Positions 17,412-24,717 of a DNA stretch of 64,000 nt are shown piece by piece. How positions within the stretch are numbered: position 1 is the first letter of the stretch; the number at the start of each line of letters is the position of its first letter. The notes beneath the pieces were generated by a model. That model saw only the letters and a program-made list of their open reading frames with translations. It had not been told where the DNA came from and did not search any database. The translations under genes and the position numbers were made by a program. This DNA comes from Allomuricauda sp. Lineage in GTDB: Bacteria; Bacteroidota; Bacteroidia; Flavobacteriales; Flavobacteriaceae. The stretch is from NCBI RefSeq assembly GCF_013911645.1, contig NZ_JACESV010000001.1:806001-870000 (forward strand), in the 5' to 3' direction.

Positions 17412-18104
17412 TTATTGTTTTCTGTTTGTAGTCACCCAAGTTTTATATACTGAAAGTCCAAGGGCGTTCGTAGCTGTTGGTACTCCCAACATGCTGTTTG
17501 GAATTTCCACTACAATGGAAAGTGTATTGGCACCATCAAAAGTGTCTGCAGCTTCTTCTGGGGGCAAAAACCCTCCTGGAGCGGAATCCGTCTCAGGAGA
17601 TATCACTGCATTGAACTGGAAAAAGTCAAAAAAGAATGGGTCTTGTCTGGGCCCGGCAAAAAGTAATACTCCATCCGAGGTTGTTTCTACAATGGCGGTA
17701 GCACCAGAAATCTCCACATCACCCAAAGCGGCATCGGTATACACTTCGCTGCTCAAACCTGTTTGAGAAGGAGCCGTTGGACCAAAAAAGTACATTCTAC
17801 CGTCTCTTGCGATGGCTTGGATCACTTGGTCTTCTACCAAATCCCCATCCAAATCAATATTGATTTCGGTAAGTACATCCTCGTCAAAAGTTCCGTAAGC
17901 CAACTCGGGCAATACATTGGATTGCAGGTCTACCACAAATACGGTATTGTCCGACCCCTCGCTGGGTTCAAAAGCATAAAAATCGGCAATGTCCGCAGTG
18001 GTTCCAGCCGAAGAGGGCGCATCTATATGGTCTGCAGCAACCAATACTGTAGCTGCAATTACCAAGGCGCCTAAGCCTAATAGGTATTTCGTTGTTTTTT
18101 TCAT
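17412..18104 (-). CDS. DUF4331 family exported protein
   Basis: A 230-aa protein with signal peptide MKKTTKYLLGLGALVIAATVLVA followed by ADHIDAPSS, the typical mature N-terminus of DUF4331 proteins, then TTADIADFYAFEP, FQFNAVISPETDSA and a final VVEIPNSMLGVPTATNALGLSVYKTW. It is the first gene of the DUF4331-DUF4331-TPR operon and shorter than full-length family members, its partner carrying the C-terminal-like half. The two may form a complex. Function unknown. Confidence 0.85.
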   Translation of the reverse strand: MKKTTKYLLGLGALVIAATVLVAADHIDAPSSAGTTADIADFYAFEPSEGSDNTVFVVDLQSNVLPELAYGTFDEDVLTEINIDLDGDLVEDQVIQAIARDGRMYFFGPTAPSQTGLSSEVYTDAALGDVEISGATAIVETTSDGVLLFAGPRQDPFFFDFFQFNAVISPETDSAPGGFLPPEEAADTFDGANTLSIVVEIPNSMLGVPTATNALGLSVYKTWVTTNRKQ

Positions 18105-18269
18105 GTTACTTGTTTTAAAGTTTCGTTCACCCCTACCTACGGAACCTTTTAGAGGGTGGTTTGGTTTTAAAATGTTAAAATTGTCTTAATGTAATTTTAA
18201 TGAAGTACTCGTCCCTAGATCAAAAAAAGTCGGATAATTTGTTTTACTTTGGCTAGTCAATTCATTAAA

Positions 18270-19460
18270 ATGAACCCTTCTGCCTCTGGATGGATTAATA
18301 AGTTTGGTCACCTTGTAGACCAAGAGTCTTCTAAATTTAAAGACTTTAACAGCCTGTACAGGGAACTCAAAGCAAATGGCTTTATTTACGGCGTGCATTT
18401 AAATATATCTTCCTTTATTGAGGTGGAACACACCTTGAGCGAAGATGAAATTGCCAAGATCAACTTGCTCACCGCTTTATATTTTACCTATACTTTTGAA
18501 GTGGGGAAAACGGATTTCGAAGCATTTGTAAACAAAGTGTTCGAGTACTATCAGTCTTTGAATGTTAGCAAGGTTTCTTTCCTTAATAGAATATTGAGCG
18601 GTTCCAAAACGGAGTCCCAACTTGAAAAATTGATTGATTCCAGAATCTATTTAAGCGACAATACTTTTAGCAGGGCATTGGGAAATAGCCTGACCAATTC
18701 CTTGCTGTATGTTGACATCCTTATATTTATGGTTTACCTCCGAGGCAATAGGGACATGATGGAACATGCCCGACTTTTGGAGTACGTGACCATCAACATT
18801 GTTTACCATGCGCTCAACTCCAAAGAGACCCACGAATCTGATGAGAAATTGATTCAATTATTGGGTTCATCCCTAACCTATGTCGACCTCGACAAAACAA
18901 AATTTATTGGAAATTTTTCCGATTTATTGACCCAAAATTTTACCGAAAATGAAAAGGATTATTTTTTGGATATGGCCTGCTTGACGATCTGGGAAGACAA
19001 GGCTTTGGACTACACCGAAACGGACTATATTTTTGGTTTGGGAAAGGACCTTGGAAAGTCTAAAAAAGAGGTGGAATTTGAGTTGGGATTTGTTGCGGAT
19101 TTCTTTGAAAAAAACAAGGACAAAATTGCCTATCTGAACAGCAAAAATTTGGCCGTTCAGTTTTACGATGGTATGTCCAAAAATGTGAGCAAACTTATTC
19201 TTAGAAATAGCAAAAGATTAAAAAAGGAGCTCACCCAAAGTAGGGAGTTGGTCGCGCTTTTATCCAAGTCCACGGTCAAGGATTTAAATGCTGAAGAGAA
19301 GAAAAAAGTACAAAATCAATTGCTCGATATTTTTAAGAGTATTCCCTCTTTGGCTATTTTTATGTTGCCCGGCGGTGCGATTCTTCTGCCTATTTTTATT
19401 AAATTGATTCCGAAGTTGCTTCCCTCTGCTTTTGATGATAACCGGGTGGAAGAAAAATAG
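18270..19460 (+). CDS. LETM1-related biofilm-associated protein
   Basis: The track begins at a TTG (18249); the ATG at 18270 gives 396 aa beginning MNPSASGWINKFGHLV, which I judge the true start. The protein is mainly alpha-helical. A basic segment (RNSKRLKKELTQSRELVALL) precedes a LETM1-like C-terminus with a hydrophobic helix (IPSLAIFMLPGGAILLPIFIKLIPKLLPSAF). The name follows an annotation used for Flavobacteriia relatives; the biochemical role is unknown. It is convergent with the LytTR regulator, and only AT-rich sequence with no clear terminator lies between them. Confidence 0.75.
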   Translation: MNPSASGWINKFGHLVDQESSKFKDFNSLYRELKANGFIYGVHLNISSFIEVEHTLSEDEIAKINLLTALYFTYTFEVGKTDFEAFVNKVFEYYQSLNVSKVSFLNRILSGSKTESQLEKLIDSRIYLSDNTFSRALGNSLTNSLLYVDILIFMVYLRGNRDMMEHARLLEYVTINIVYHALNSKETHESDEKLIQLLGSSLTYVDLDKTKFIGNFSDLLTQNFTENEKDYFLDMACLTIWEDKALDYTETDYIFGLGKDLGKSKKEVEFELGFVADFFEKNKDKIAYLNSKNLAVQFYDGMSKNVSKLILRNSKRLKKELTQSRELVALLSKSTVKDLNAEEKKKVQNQLLDIFKSIPSLAIFMLPGGAILLPIFIKLIPKLLPSAFDDNRVEEK

Positions 19461-19550
19461 CGTTTTTTACCTAAAAAAGCCACTATAAGAAATATTTATA
19501 GTTAGTTTTATAAATATTTTAATATTTGATAACCAGCTATTTAAATATTG

Positions 19551-20306
19551 TTATTCTAACCATAACTTAAAGTCCCTGACACGCTCTCTACTTACAATAA
19601 TATCATGCTCATTAAATCGGTTCAGCTTGATTTGAAGCCTTGAATTTGAGTATGAAATGATGTCTCCTATGTGGTTGATGTTCACGTAGAACTTTCGGCT
19701 CACCCTAAAAAATGTCTGAGGTTCCAACTCCTCCTCCAACTGTTCCAAAGTAGTGTCCAACAAATAATTTCTTCCATCCGAAGTTGCCGCATAGGTTCCT
19801 TTGTTTTCGCTATAAAAACATTCCACATCATCGGCGTTTATAATTTTTAAATGTTGCCCCACCTTGGCCGTAAATCGTTTTTTGTATTCCCTCTCCAAAG
19901 GGTTGATCAAAAGATTTTTTATGTCGTTAAAATCAATCGGTATTCTTCGATTTTCGGGCTTAAAATTTCGGTACTTTTTCACCGCACTTTCCAGCTCCTC
20001 TTCGTCTATTGGTTTCAGTAAATAATCAATGCTATTTAACTTAAAAGCTTGGAGCGCATATTCGTCATAAGCGGTGGTAAAAATGATGGCACTTTTTACC
20101 TCGATCGCATCAAAAATTTCGAACGAAAGCCCATCGGATAATTGAATGTCCAAAAAGATTAAATCGGGGTGGGGATTATCTTGAAACCAAGCAATGGAAT
20201 CTTCAACGGAATGCAACATGGTGGAGACCTCAATTTGCAATTCCGAAAGCAATCTGGACAATCGTCTTGCCGCTGGTTTTTCGTCTTCAATGATCAGGAC
20301 ATTCAT
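19551..20306 (-). CDS. LytTR-family response regulator
   Basis: A 251-aa regulator. The receiver domain (1-120) has the acidic pocket EDE, phospho-acceptor Asp53 in LIFLDIQLSDG, and KPIDEEELESAV with the conserved Lys. The LytTR DNA-binding domain follows (about 145-250; FYSENKGTYAATSDGRNYLLD and FRVSRKFYVNINHI). LytTR proteins bind direct repeats about 21 bp apart. Three such repeat pairs are present in this window, before the 2TM operon, the TPR/kinase operon and the TonB-dependent receptor. Its partner is almost certainly the LytS-type kinase at 21961-23289. It is the last gene of the 2TM gene run. Confidence 0.92.
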   Translation of the reverse strand: MNVLIIEDEKPAARRLSRLLSELQIEVSTMLHSVEDSIAWFQDNPHPDLIFLDIQLSDGLSFEIFDAIEVKSAIIFTTAYDEYALQAFKLNSIDYLLKPIDEEELESAVKKYRNFKPENRRIPIDFNDIKNLLINPLEREYKKRFTAKVGQHLKIINADDVECFYSENKGTYAATSDGRNYLLDTTLEQLEEELEPQTFFRVSRKFYVNINHIGDIISYSNSRLQIKLNRFNEHDIIVSRERVRDFKLWLE

Positions 20307-20391
20307 TTTTACGTTAATTGTTTTTTGGTTAGATACTTTATTGCCTACTGCTCTCTAAAATATAACAACTGACTTTCTACCTATTGTTTTC

Positions 20392-20727
20392 TTATCTGTA
20401 TTTATCAACATCATCTTTGTCCTCATCCATATATTTTCGAATCTGTCTTTCTTCCCATTTTTTGAAAAAAGTGAGCCTGTGTCGCGATACAATGATTGAA
20501 TGGACGGCCAAAATCACTCCCCAAATCAGGATGTTGGCATTGATCCAATCGTAGTAATAGGATTCCTTTGGAAATGTCTCGGGTAAGAAGGACGTCAGAA
20601 CACCCAATTTGAGCAACAACAAAGTACCATTTACGATAACAAATATGCCGATATGCCTATAATAGCCTTTGAGTTCCTGAACTCGTTTTTTAGCGGCCTC
20701 CCTGGCCATGTCTCTGTCTGTCATCAT
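20392..20727 (-). CDS. 2TM domain protein (copy 1)
   Basis: A 111-aa protein with the 2TM layout: a basic helix (AREAAKKRVQELKGYYRHI), two hydrophobic segments (about 26-44 and 62-80), and an ending of WEERQIRKYMDEDKDD. The R-V-x-E-L-K-x-Y/F-Y motif and the WEERxIxxxM tail are shared by all five 2TM domains here. It lies between the upstream 2TM copies and the LytTR regulator. The family has no known function; co-occurrence with LytTR two-component genes suggests a membrane sensory or response role. Confidence 0.85.
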   Translation of the reverse strand: MMTDRDMAREAAKKRVQELKGYYRHIGIFVIVNGTLLLLKLGVLTSFLPETFPKESYYYDWINANILIWGVILAVHSIIVSRHRLTFFKKWEERQIRKYMDEDKDDVDKYR

Positions 20728-20728
20728 T

Positions 20729-21034
20729 TTACTTGTACTTGTTCATTTCCTCTTTGTCCTCATCCATATATTTTTGGATTTGACGCTCTTCCCAATCCTT
20801 GCCCAACAAGGGGTTGAACCCAAAGGTTCTGGATGCATGGAACAACACTCCCACCCCCCAAGCTACCAATGTGATAAAATGTTCCCATTGCCAAAAACTA
20901 TCTGACCTTAGGGAGATATTGATCAAAATAAAGGTGTTTATTACCACATAAATGGCCAAGTGTATATAAAAGCCTTTTAGTTCTTCAACCCTTTTCTTGG
21001 CTTTATTGTATTTTTCCTTATTAAAGTTTTCCAT
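20729..21034 (-). CDS. 2TM domain protein (copy 2)
   Basis: About 101 aa from the ATG at 21034, which removes the overlap with the upstream gene that the track start (21046) would create. It begins MENFNKEKYNKAKKRVEELKGFYIH, has two membrane helices (about 30-48 and 55-75), the loop HASRTFGFNPLLGKDWEERQIQKYM and an acidic tail. One nucleotide separates it from copy 1, so they are translationally close. Same unknown role as its paralogues. Confidence 0.85.
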   Translation of the reverse strand: MENFNKEKYNKAKKRVEELKGFYIHLAIYVVINTFILINISLRSDSFWQWEHFITLVAWGVGVLFHASRTFGFNPLLGKDWEERQIQKYMDEDKEEMNKYK

Positions 21035-21036
21035 GA

Positions 21037-21339
21037 TTATTTCCATTTATTGTTCTGTTCTTCATCGCGCATAATCTTCTCTATCTTGCGCTTTTCCCAT
21101 TGTTTTCCAAAAAAAGGGTTAAGATCAAAAGTTTTAATGGCATGAAAAACAATACCGATACCCCACCCAAAAGCGGCCCACAAAAACCACATATAGCCAA
21201 AACCGGTGGTAAAATAATTGATCAGTGCCAATCCTGATATCACTAAAACATAGGAAGTCAGGTTTCCGTAAAACTTTTTAAGCTCGTCCACGCGCTCTCT
21301 TGCCCGCATGTACTTATTTTCTTTATCGGTATTTTCCAT
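21037..21339 (-). CDS. 2TM domain protein (copy 3)
   Basis: About 100 aa from the ATG at 21339 (MENTDKENKYMRARERVDELKKFYGNL); the longer track start at 21381 lacks family similarity. Two hydrophobic helices surround a short turn (NYFTTGFGYMW), then FHAIKTFDLNPFFGKQWEKRKIEKIM. It is 2 nt from copy 2 and 44 nt from copy 4 in the same run. Confidence 0.85.
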   Translation of the reverse strand: MENTDKENKYMRARERVDELKKFYGNLTSYVLVISGLALINYFTTGFGYMWFLWAAFGWGIGIVFHAIKTFDLNPFFGKQWEKRKIEKIMRDEEQNNKWK

Positions 21340-21383
21340 GGTATTCGTATTTGATGTGATGTTGCAGTTAAAAATACTCATTA

Positions 21384-21662
21384 TTAAAATTCTTTATCGT
21401 TCATAAGTTCCTGAATCTTACGCTCTTCCCATTCTTTTCCAAAAAGGGGATTGTGTCCGTAAGCCGACATCCAGTGACCTATTAGTCCAAGTCCCCATCC
21501 CACGGCCGGAAAAATAATCCATGGGAAACTTGTAGTGCTATAATTGAGATATCCCAGTAAAGGAATCACAATTAGGTAAGCTGTAAGATTGTAGTAAAAA
21601 GATTTGATGCATTCCACCCTTTCCTTGGCTTTGGCATATCGAAGTTCTGTTGCGTTTTCCAT
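21384..21662 (-). CDS. 2TM domain protein (copy 4), first gene of the 2TM-LytTR operon
   Basis: A 92-aa protein: MENATELRYAKAKERVECIKSFYYNLTAYLI, two membrane helices, then HWMSAYGHNPLFGKEWEERKIQELMNDKEF. It is the closest stand-alone relative of the 2TM domain fused to the kinase (shared motifs KAKERV-x-x-IK-x-FY and WEERKI-x-ELM). A LytTR-type operator and -7-like box lie 32-103 bases upstream. The leader ends AAAACGAACAGTCATG, almost the same as before the TPR gene and the TonB receptor. Confidence 0.87.
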   Translation of the reverse strand: MENATELRYAKAKERVECIKSFYYNLTAYLIVIPLLGYLNYSTTSFPWIIFPAVGWGLGLIGHWMSAYGHNPLFGKEWEERKIQELMNDKEF

Positions 21663-21693
21663 GACTGTTCGTTTTTGATTTTTGATTACACTG

Positions 21694-21765
21694 CTAAATT
21701 CGGTATAGCAACTCCCTTAATGAAAAATGAATTTCTGAACTGTGCATTTATTGGGATGAATTGTA
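21694..21765 (-). promoter_or_regulatory. LytTR-type operator and promoter of the 2TM operon
   Basis: On the minus strand TACAATTC (21758-21765) and CACAGTTC (21737-21744) are direct repeats with a 13-bp spacer (21-bp period). A -7-like box GAATTTAG (21694-21701) follows exactly 36 bp after the second repeat. The same 72-bp geometry occurs before the TPR/kinase operon and the TonB receptor. It matches the known LytTR pattern of two half sites 12-13 bp apart. Confidence 0.7.
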
Positions 21766-21845
21766 GTGTTGGGGTTTAGGGTTTGGGAGAGCAAGCAAAA
21801 AGGTTTGATGAAAACAACATAAAACCATTTTAATTGAACTTGAGC

Positions 21846-21927
21846 TTAGCTAGCCAAAGGGTTCTCGACTGCTCCTTCGACTGTCTGCCCGTGCGACTGG
21901 CGGGCGCTCAGGATGACAGCTCGAACT
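21846..21927 (-). repeat. Copy of a dispersed GTCAGTTCGAG / GTCATCCTGAGCG repeat
   Basis: The minus strand reads GTCAGTTCGAGCTGTCATCCTGAGCGCCC followed by AGTCGAAGGAGCAGTCGAGAACCC. The GTCAGTTCGA and CTGAGCG...AGTCGAAGG cores recur at 30651, 56218, 1829 and 39850. It is non-coding and lies between the kinase and the 2TM operon promoter. Confidence 0.65.
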
Positions 21928-21963
21928 GACATCCGACATCCGACATCCGACATCCAAATTCTA
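21928..21963 (-). repeat. Heptamer array (GGATGTC x4) flush with the kinase stop codon
   Basis: Four perfect plus-strand GACATCC units (21928-21955) continue in 7-nt register as AATTCTA, whose last three bases are the kinase stop codon (CTA at 21961-21963, TAG on the coding strand). The unit resembles those around the four-helix-bundle gene at 36.4-37.0 kb. Confidence 0.75.
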
Positions 21964-23289
21964 AAAATCATCCTTATCCATAAGCTCCCTGATCTTGCGC
22001 TCTTCCCAGCGCTTGCCCCAAAGTGGGTTATAGCCGAAGGCTTCCATTCCATGCACAAGCACACCGAACCCCCAGCCGAATGTTGGAAAAAATGCCCAGA
22101 GAAAATCCGTTGTTCTAAAATTGAGCCACCACAAAAAGGGAATCACAATACAATAGGCCATAAGGTTGCCGTAAAAGTCCTTAATTGCCTTTACCCGTTC
22201 TTTGGCCTTTACGTACCGTTTTTCTTCGATATAGCTCTCTTGGGTCTCCAATATGGTATATTTTTGGGTGAGCATGGGCAGAGACACACTAAAATCCGTT
22301 TCTGTTTTTTTAACGACCATTTCGCGGTCGGTTAAAATACGGTAGCGTTGCTTTATATTCTGTAATCCGACCCCGCTGCTTTTTTTCACCACTTGTTTTT
22401 CTTGAAGGTTATTGCTCACGACCAACATGCCTTGTTGTTCAAAAACTTTGATGTGCAATGGCCTTGATGAAGTGACCACATTATGTTTTACGGCATTTTC
22501 CAGCAATAGTTGTAGGGACAGCGGCACAATTTTAGCTTCAGGTTGGGAACAGCTATCCGGAATATCGAAGATGATACTGTCCTCAAAACGCATCTTTAGA
22601 AGTCTTACGTAAGTTCTGGCGAACTTCAGTTCTTCATCCACGGTAACCAAGTCCTTATTTTTCTGCTCCAGCACATACCTATAAACTTTGGACAGTGATG
22701 TTGTAAAGTTTTGGGCCTGATGTGGGTCTTCATCTATCAAACTTGTTAAAACATTGAGGCTGTTGAACAAAAAATGGGGGTCCAACTGGTTTTTTAAAGC
22801 ATCGAAACGGGCAGATGCCGACCCTGCTATGATCTTCTGTTCTTTTACCTGCTTCTCTTTGTAATATTTATAGTAATAAGCAGCATAGAACAAAATGGCC
22901 ACTGCCATGGAAATCAAAAAAGAGCTCACATAATACTCCATGCGCTCTTCTGCCAAAAATTGATCTATTGATTTTTGATATACCAGCACCACCAGAACAA
23001 ATCTGGAAATACCAATTCCGATAATCGAGGCTATAACATTTCCCAGAAAACCATAGCCTATATATTTTTTCGTAAAAAGCTGTTTATCATACTTCCGCAT
23101 CAAAATGATAAAGGAAGCAGAGTTGAGCATATAAATAATCACGGAAAAAACCATACTCTCCCAAAACTCTGTCCAAAGCTCTTGAAAAGTAAGGTCCCAC
23201 CCCTTAACAAAAAAAATAATGAGCAAGACCATGTAAATGGCCACCCCCACTAAAAACGCCCTTACAAGTTCCCTTATTAAGAGTTTCAT
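21961..23289 (-). CDS. LytS-type sensor histidine kinase with C-terminal 2TM domain
   Basis: A 442-aa membrane kinase. Four transmembrane helices (about 11-30, 44-64, 78-103, 121-140) are followed by a His_kinase domain with His172 in QLDPHFLFNSLNVL, and an ATP-binding part with Asn265 in LLLENAVKHNVV and GVGLQNIKQRY. From about 355 to the end it carries a complete 2TM domain (VKAKERVKAIKDFYGNLMAYCI ... WEERKIRELMDKDDF), so two further membrane helices follow the catalytic domain. Stand-alone 2TM copies are encoded just downstream. It begins 6 nt after the TPR gene, so site 23972-24043 probably drives both. Predicted partner of the LytTR regulator. Confidence 0.9.
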   Translation of the reverse strand: MKLLIRELVRAFLVGVAIYMVLLIIFFVKGWDLTFQELWTEFWESMVFSVIIYMLNSASFIILMRKYDKQLFTKKYIGYGFLGNVIASIIGIGISRFVLVVLVYQKSIDQFLAEERMEYYVSSFLISMAVAILFYAAYYYKYYKEKQVKEQKIIAGSASARFDALKNQLDPHFLFNSLNVLTSLIDEDPHQAQNFTTSLSKVYRYVLEQKNKDLVTVDEELKFARTYVRLLKMRFEDSIIFDIPDSCSQPEAKIVPLSLQLLLENAVKHNVVTSSRPLHIKVFEQQGMLVVSNNLQEKQVVKKSSGVGLQNIKQRYRILTDREMVVKKTETDFSVSLPMLTQKYTILETQESYIEEKRYVKAKERVKAIKDFYGNLMAYCIVIPFLWWLNFRTTDFLWAFFPTFGWGFGVLVHGMEAFGYNPLWGKRWEERKIRELMDKDDF

Positions 23290-23295
23290 ACTTTT

Positions 23296-23919
23296 CTATT
23301 TACCACAGTTTGCCAAAACCTCTTTCGCTCTTTCTTCTCCCCAAGTAGGGTAAAACGGTGTTTCGGATTTAAAGGTAGCAAAAAGTTCCAAGGCTCTTTC
23401 CACATCTTTACAATATGGTGTGGTGTCCTTGCCAAAGTATTTTGCCGACCCCATGTCCCACTCTGCCTTGGAGAGTATAACCCGGGGGTTGTTTGGGGCC
23501 AGTTCCAATGCTTTTTGATAGAGTTGTGCATTTTTTTGTGACAGGGTCATCCCATAAGTGGCACCATCAAAAGCAATCCAAGCTGTATTAATGAGTGCTT
23601 CTTGGATCAATATCTCAGGGTTGTTCGGTGAAATAGCTTTGGCCACATCTATAAATTCTTTGGCTTTTTCGAGCTGTTTGCTCAGTTTTTCTTCATCCTT
23701 TTCTCCAAATGAGATTATCGTGTTTATTTGAGAAGCATAATAATAAGGTAACCACTTGTCCGGTTCCGTAGTTGCTATTCGTTCGAACATGTTGGATGCT
23801 TCCACTACCTTTTGGTTTTGCCATAATTCAAATGCCTTTTCCATACCCTTTGCGTAGCGGTCTTGTGCGTTAACAAAGGTGGCTCCCATTAATAACATTG
23901 ATAAAATCAGATTCTTCAT
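23296..23919 (-). CDS. Exported TPR-like protein upstream of the kinase
   Basis: A 207-aa protein with signal peptide MKNLILSMLLMGATFVNAQ and helical repeats of TPR character (KAFELWQNQKVVEASNMFERIATTEPDKWLPYYY; KAISPNNPEILIQEALINTAW; QKALELAPNNPRVILSKAEWDMG). It is the first gene of the transcript that continues into the kinase and is preceded by a LytTR-type operator. It is probably periplasmic and might modulate the sensor or reflect its output. No catalytic motif is seen. Confidence 0.82.
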   Translation of the reverse strand: MKNLILSMLLMGATFVNAQDRYAKGMEKAFELWQNQKVVEASNMFERIATTEPDKWLPYYYASQINTIISFGEKDEEKLSKQLEKAKEFIDVAKAISPNNPEILIQEALINTAWIAFDGATYGMTLSQKNAQLYQKALELAPNNPRVILSKAEWDMGSAKYFGKDTTPYCKDVERALELFATFKSETPFYPTWGEERAKEVLANCGK

Positions 23920-23971
23920 GACTGTCGTTTTTTTTATGCTCAGCTTAACTGCGCATTGATTATTGATACCA

Positions 23972-24043
23972 CAAAAATGAACCAGGAACCAAAACTTTAA
24001 AAAGAAGGATTACCGAACTGTAAACATTCGAGGATGAACTGTA
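23972..24043 (-). promoter_or_regulatory. LytTR-type operator and promoter of the TPR/kinase operon
   Basis: Two identical minus-strand repeats TACAGTTC (24036-24043 and 24015-24022) are separated by 13 bp. The -7-like box CATTTTTG (23972-23979) lies 36 bp after the second, exactly as at the other two sites. The transcript would begin near GTGGTATCAAT, shared with the TonB receptor leader (GTGGCATCAAT), and the start codon context AAAACGACAGTCATG is also shared. Confidence 0.75.
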
Positions 24044-24102
24044 AGGTATGCAAGCTTTAATTTTTACTTTAGCTGTTCGGTTCCAAAAAATTAAAGCAAT
24101 CC

Positions 24103-24714
24103 ATGTACATTCCACCTCACTACAACAATCAAAACATTGAAGAAATCAAGGATTTCTTGAGGAACAATAGTTTTGGCATATTGATCAACATTGTAGACGA
24201 CAAACCATGGGGCACCCATATTCCTTTGGAACTGGAAACCGACGAAAACGGAAATGATATTTTGGTGGGCCACATTGCCAAAGCCAATCCTCAATGGAAA
24301 AATTTTACGGACAAAACAGAAGTTCTGTGCATTTTTAATGGTCCGCATGCCTATGTTTCATCTTCTTGGTATAAAGAGGAAGAAGTGCCTACTTGGAACT
24401 ATATAGCAGTACATGTGTACGGAAATCTAAAGGTTTTAACCGAAGAAGAGACCATGCAATCCATGCACCGACTGGTAGATAAGTACGAGAAAGTCTCCAA
24501 AAACCCGATTTCCCTTAAAAACTTATCCCCAAAAACCTTGCGCCAAGTAAAAGGAGTGGTGGGTTTTAAAGTGCAAGTATCGGATATACAGGCTACCTAC
24601 AAGCTATCCCAGACCCAAGCCAATGATCACCATAAAATAATATCAGAACTTGAGGAAATTCCAGACCCGGGAAGTCGAGGTATTGCCCAGCACATGAAAG
24701 GCAAAGCCACTTAG
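24103..24714 (+). CDS. PaiB-like FMN-binding protein
   Basis: A 203-aa protein beginning MYIPPHYNNQNIEEIKDFLRNNSFGILI, the typical N-terminus of the PaiB family. It includes WGTHIPLELE, a split-barrel core with VLCIFNGPHAYVSSSWY, PTWNYIAVHVYG and the C-terminal ISPKTL-like and VGFKVQVSDIQATYKLSQ motifs. Family members bind flavin or heme; the Bacillus member was described as a negative regulator of sporulation and protease genes. Its role here is unknown. It is divergent from the TPR gene and convergent with the PorP/SprF-like gene 3 nt away. Confidence 0.88.
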   Translation: MYIPPHYNNQNIEEIKDFLRNNSFGILINIVDDKPWGTHIPLELETDENGNDILVGHIAKANPQWKNFTDKTEVLCIFNGPHAYVSSSWYKEEEVPTWNYIAVHVYGNLKVLTEEETMQSMHRLVDKYEKVSKNPISLKNLSPKTLRQVKGVVGFKVQVSDIQATYKLSQTQANDHHKIISELEEIPDPGSRGIAQHMKGKAT

Positions 24715-24717
24715 TGG

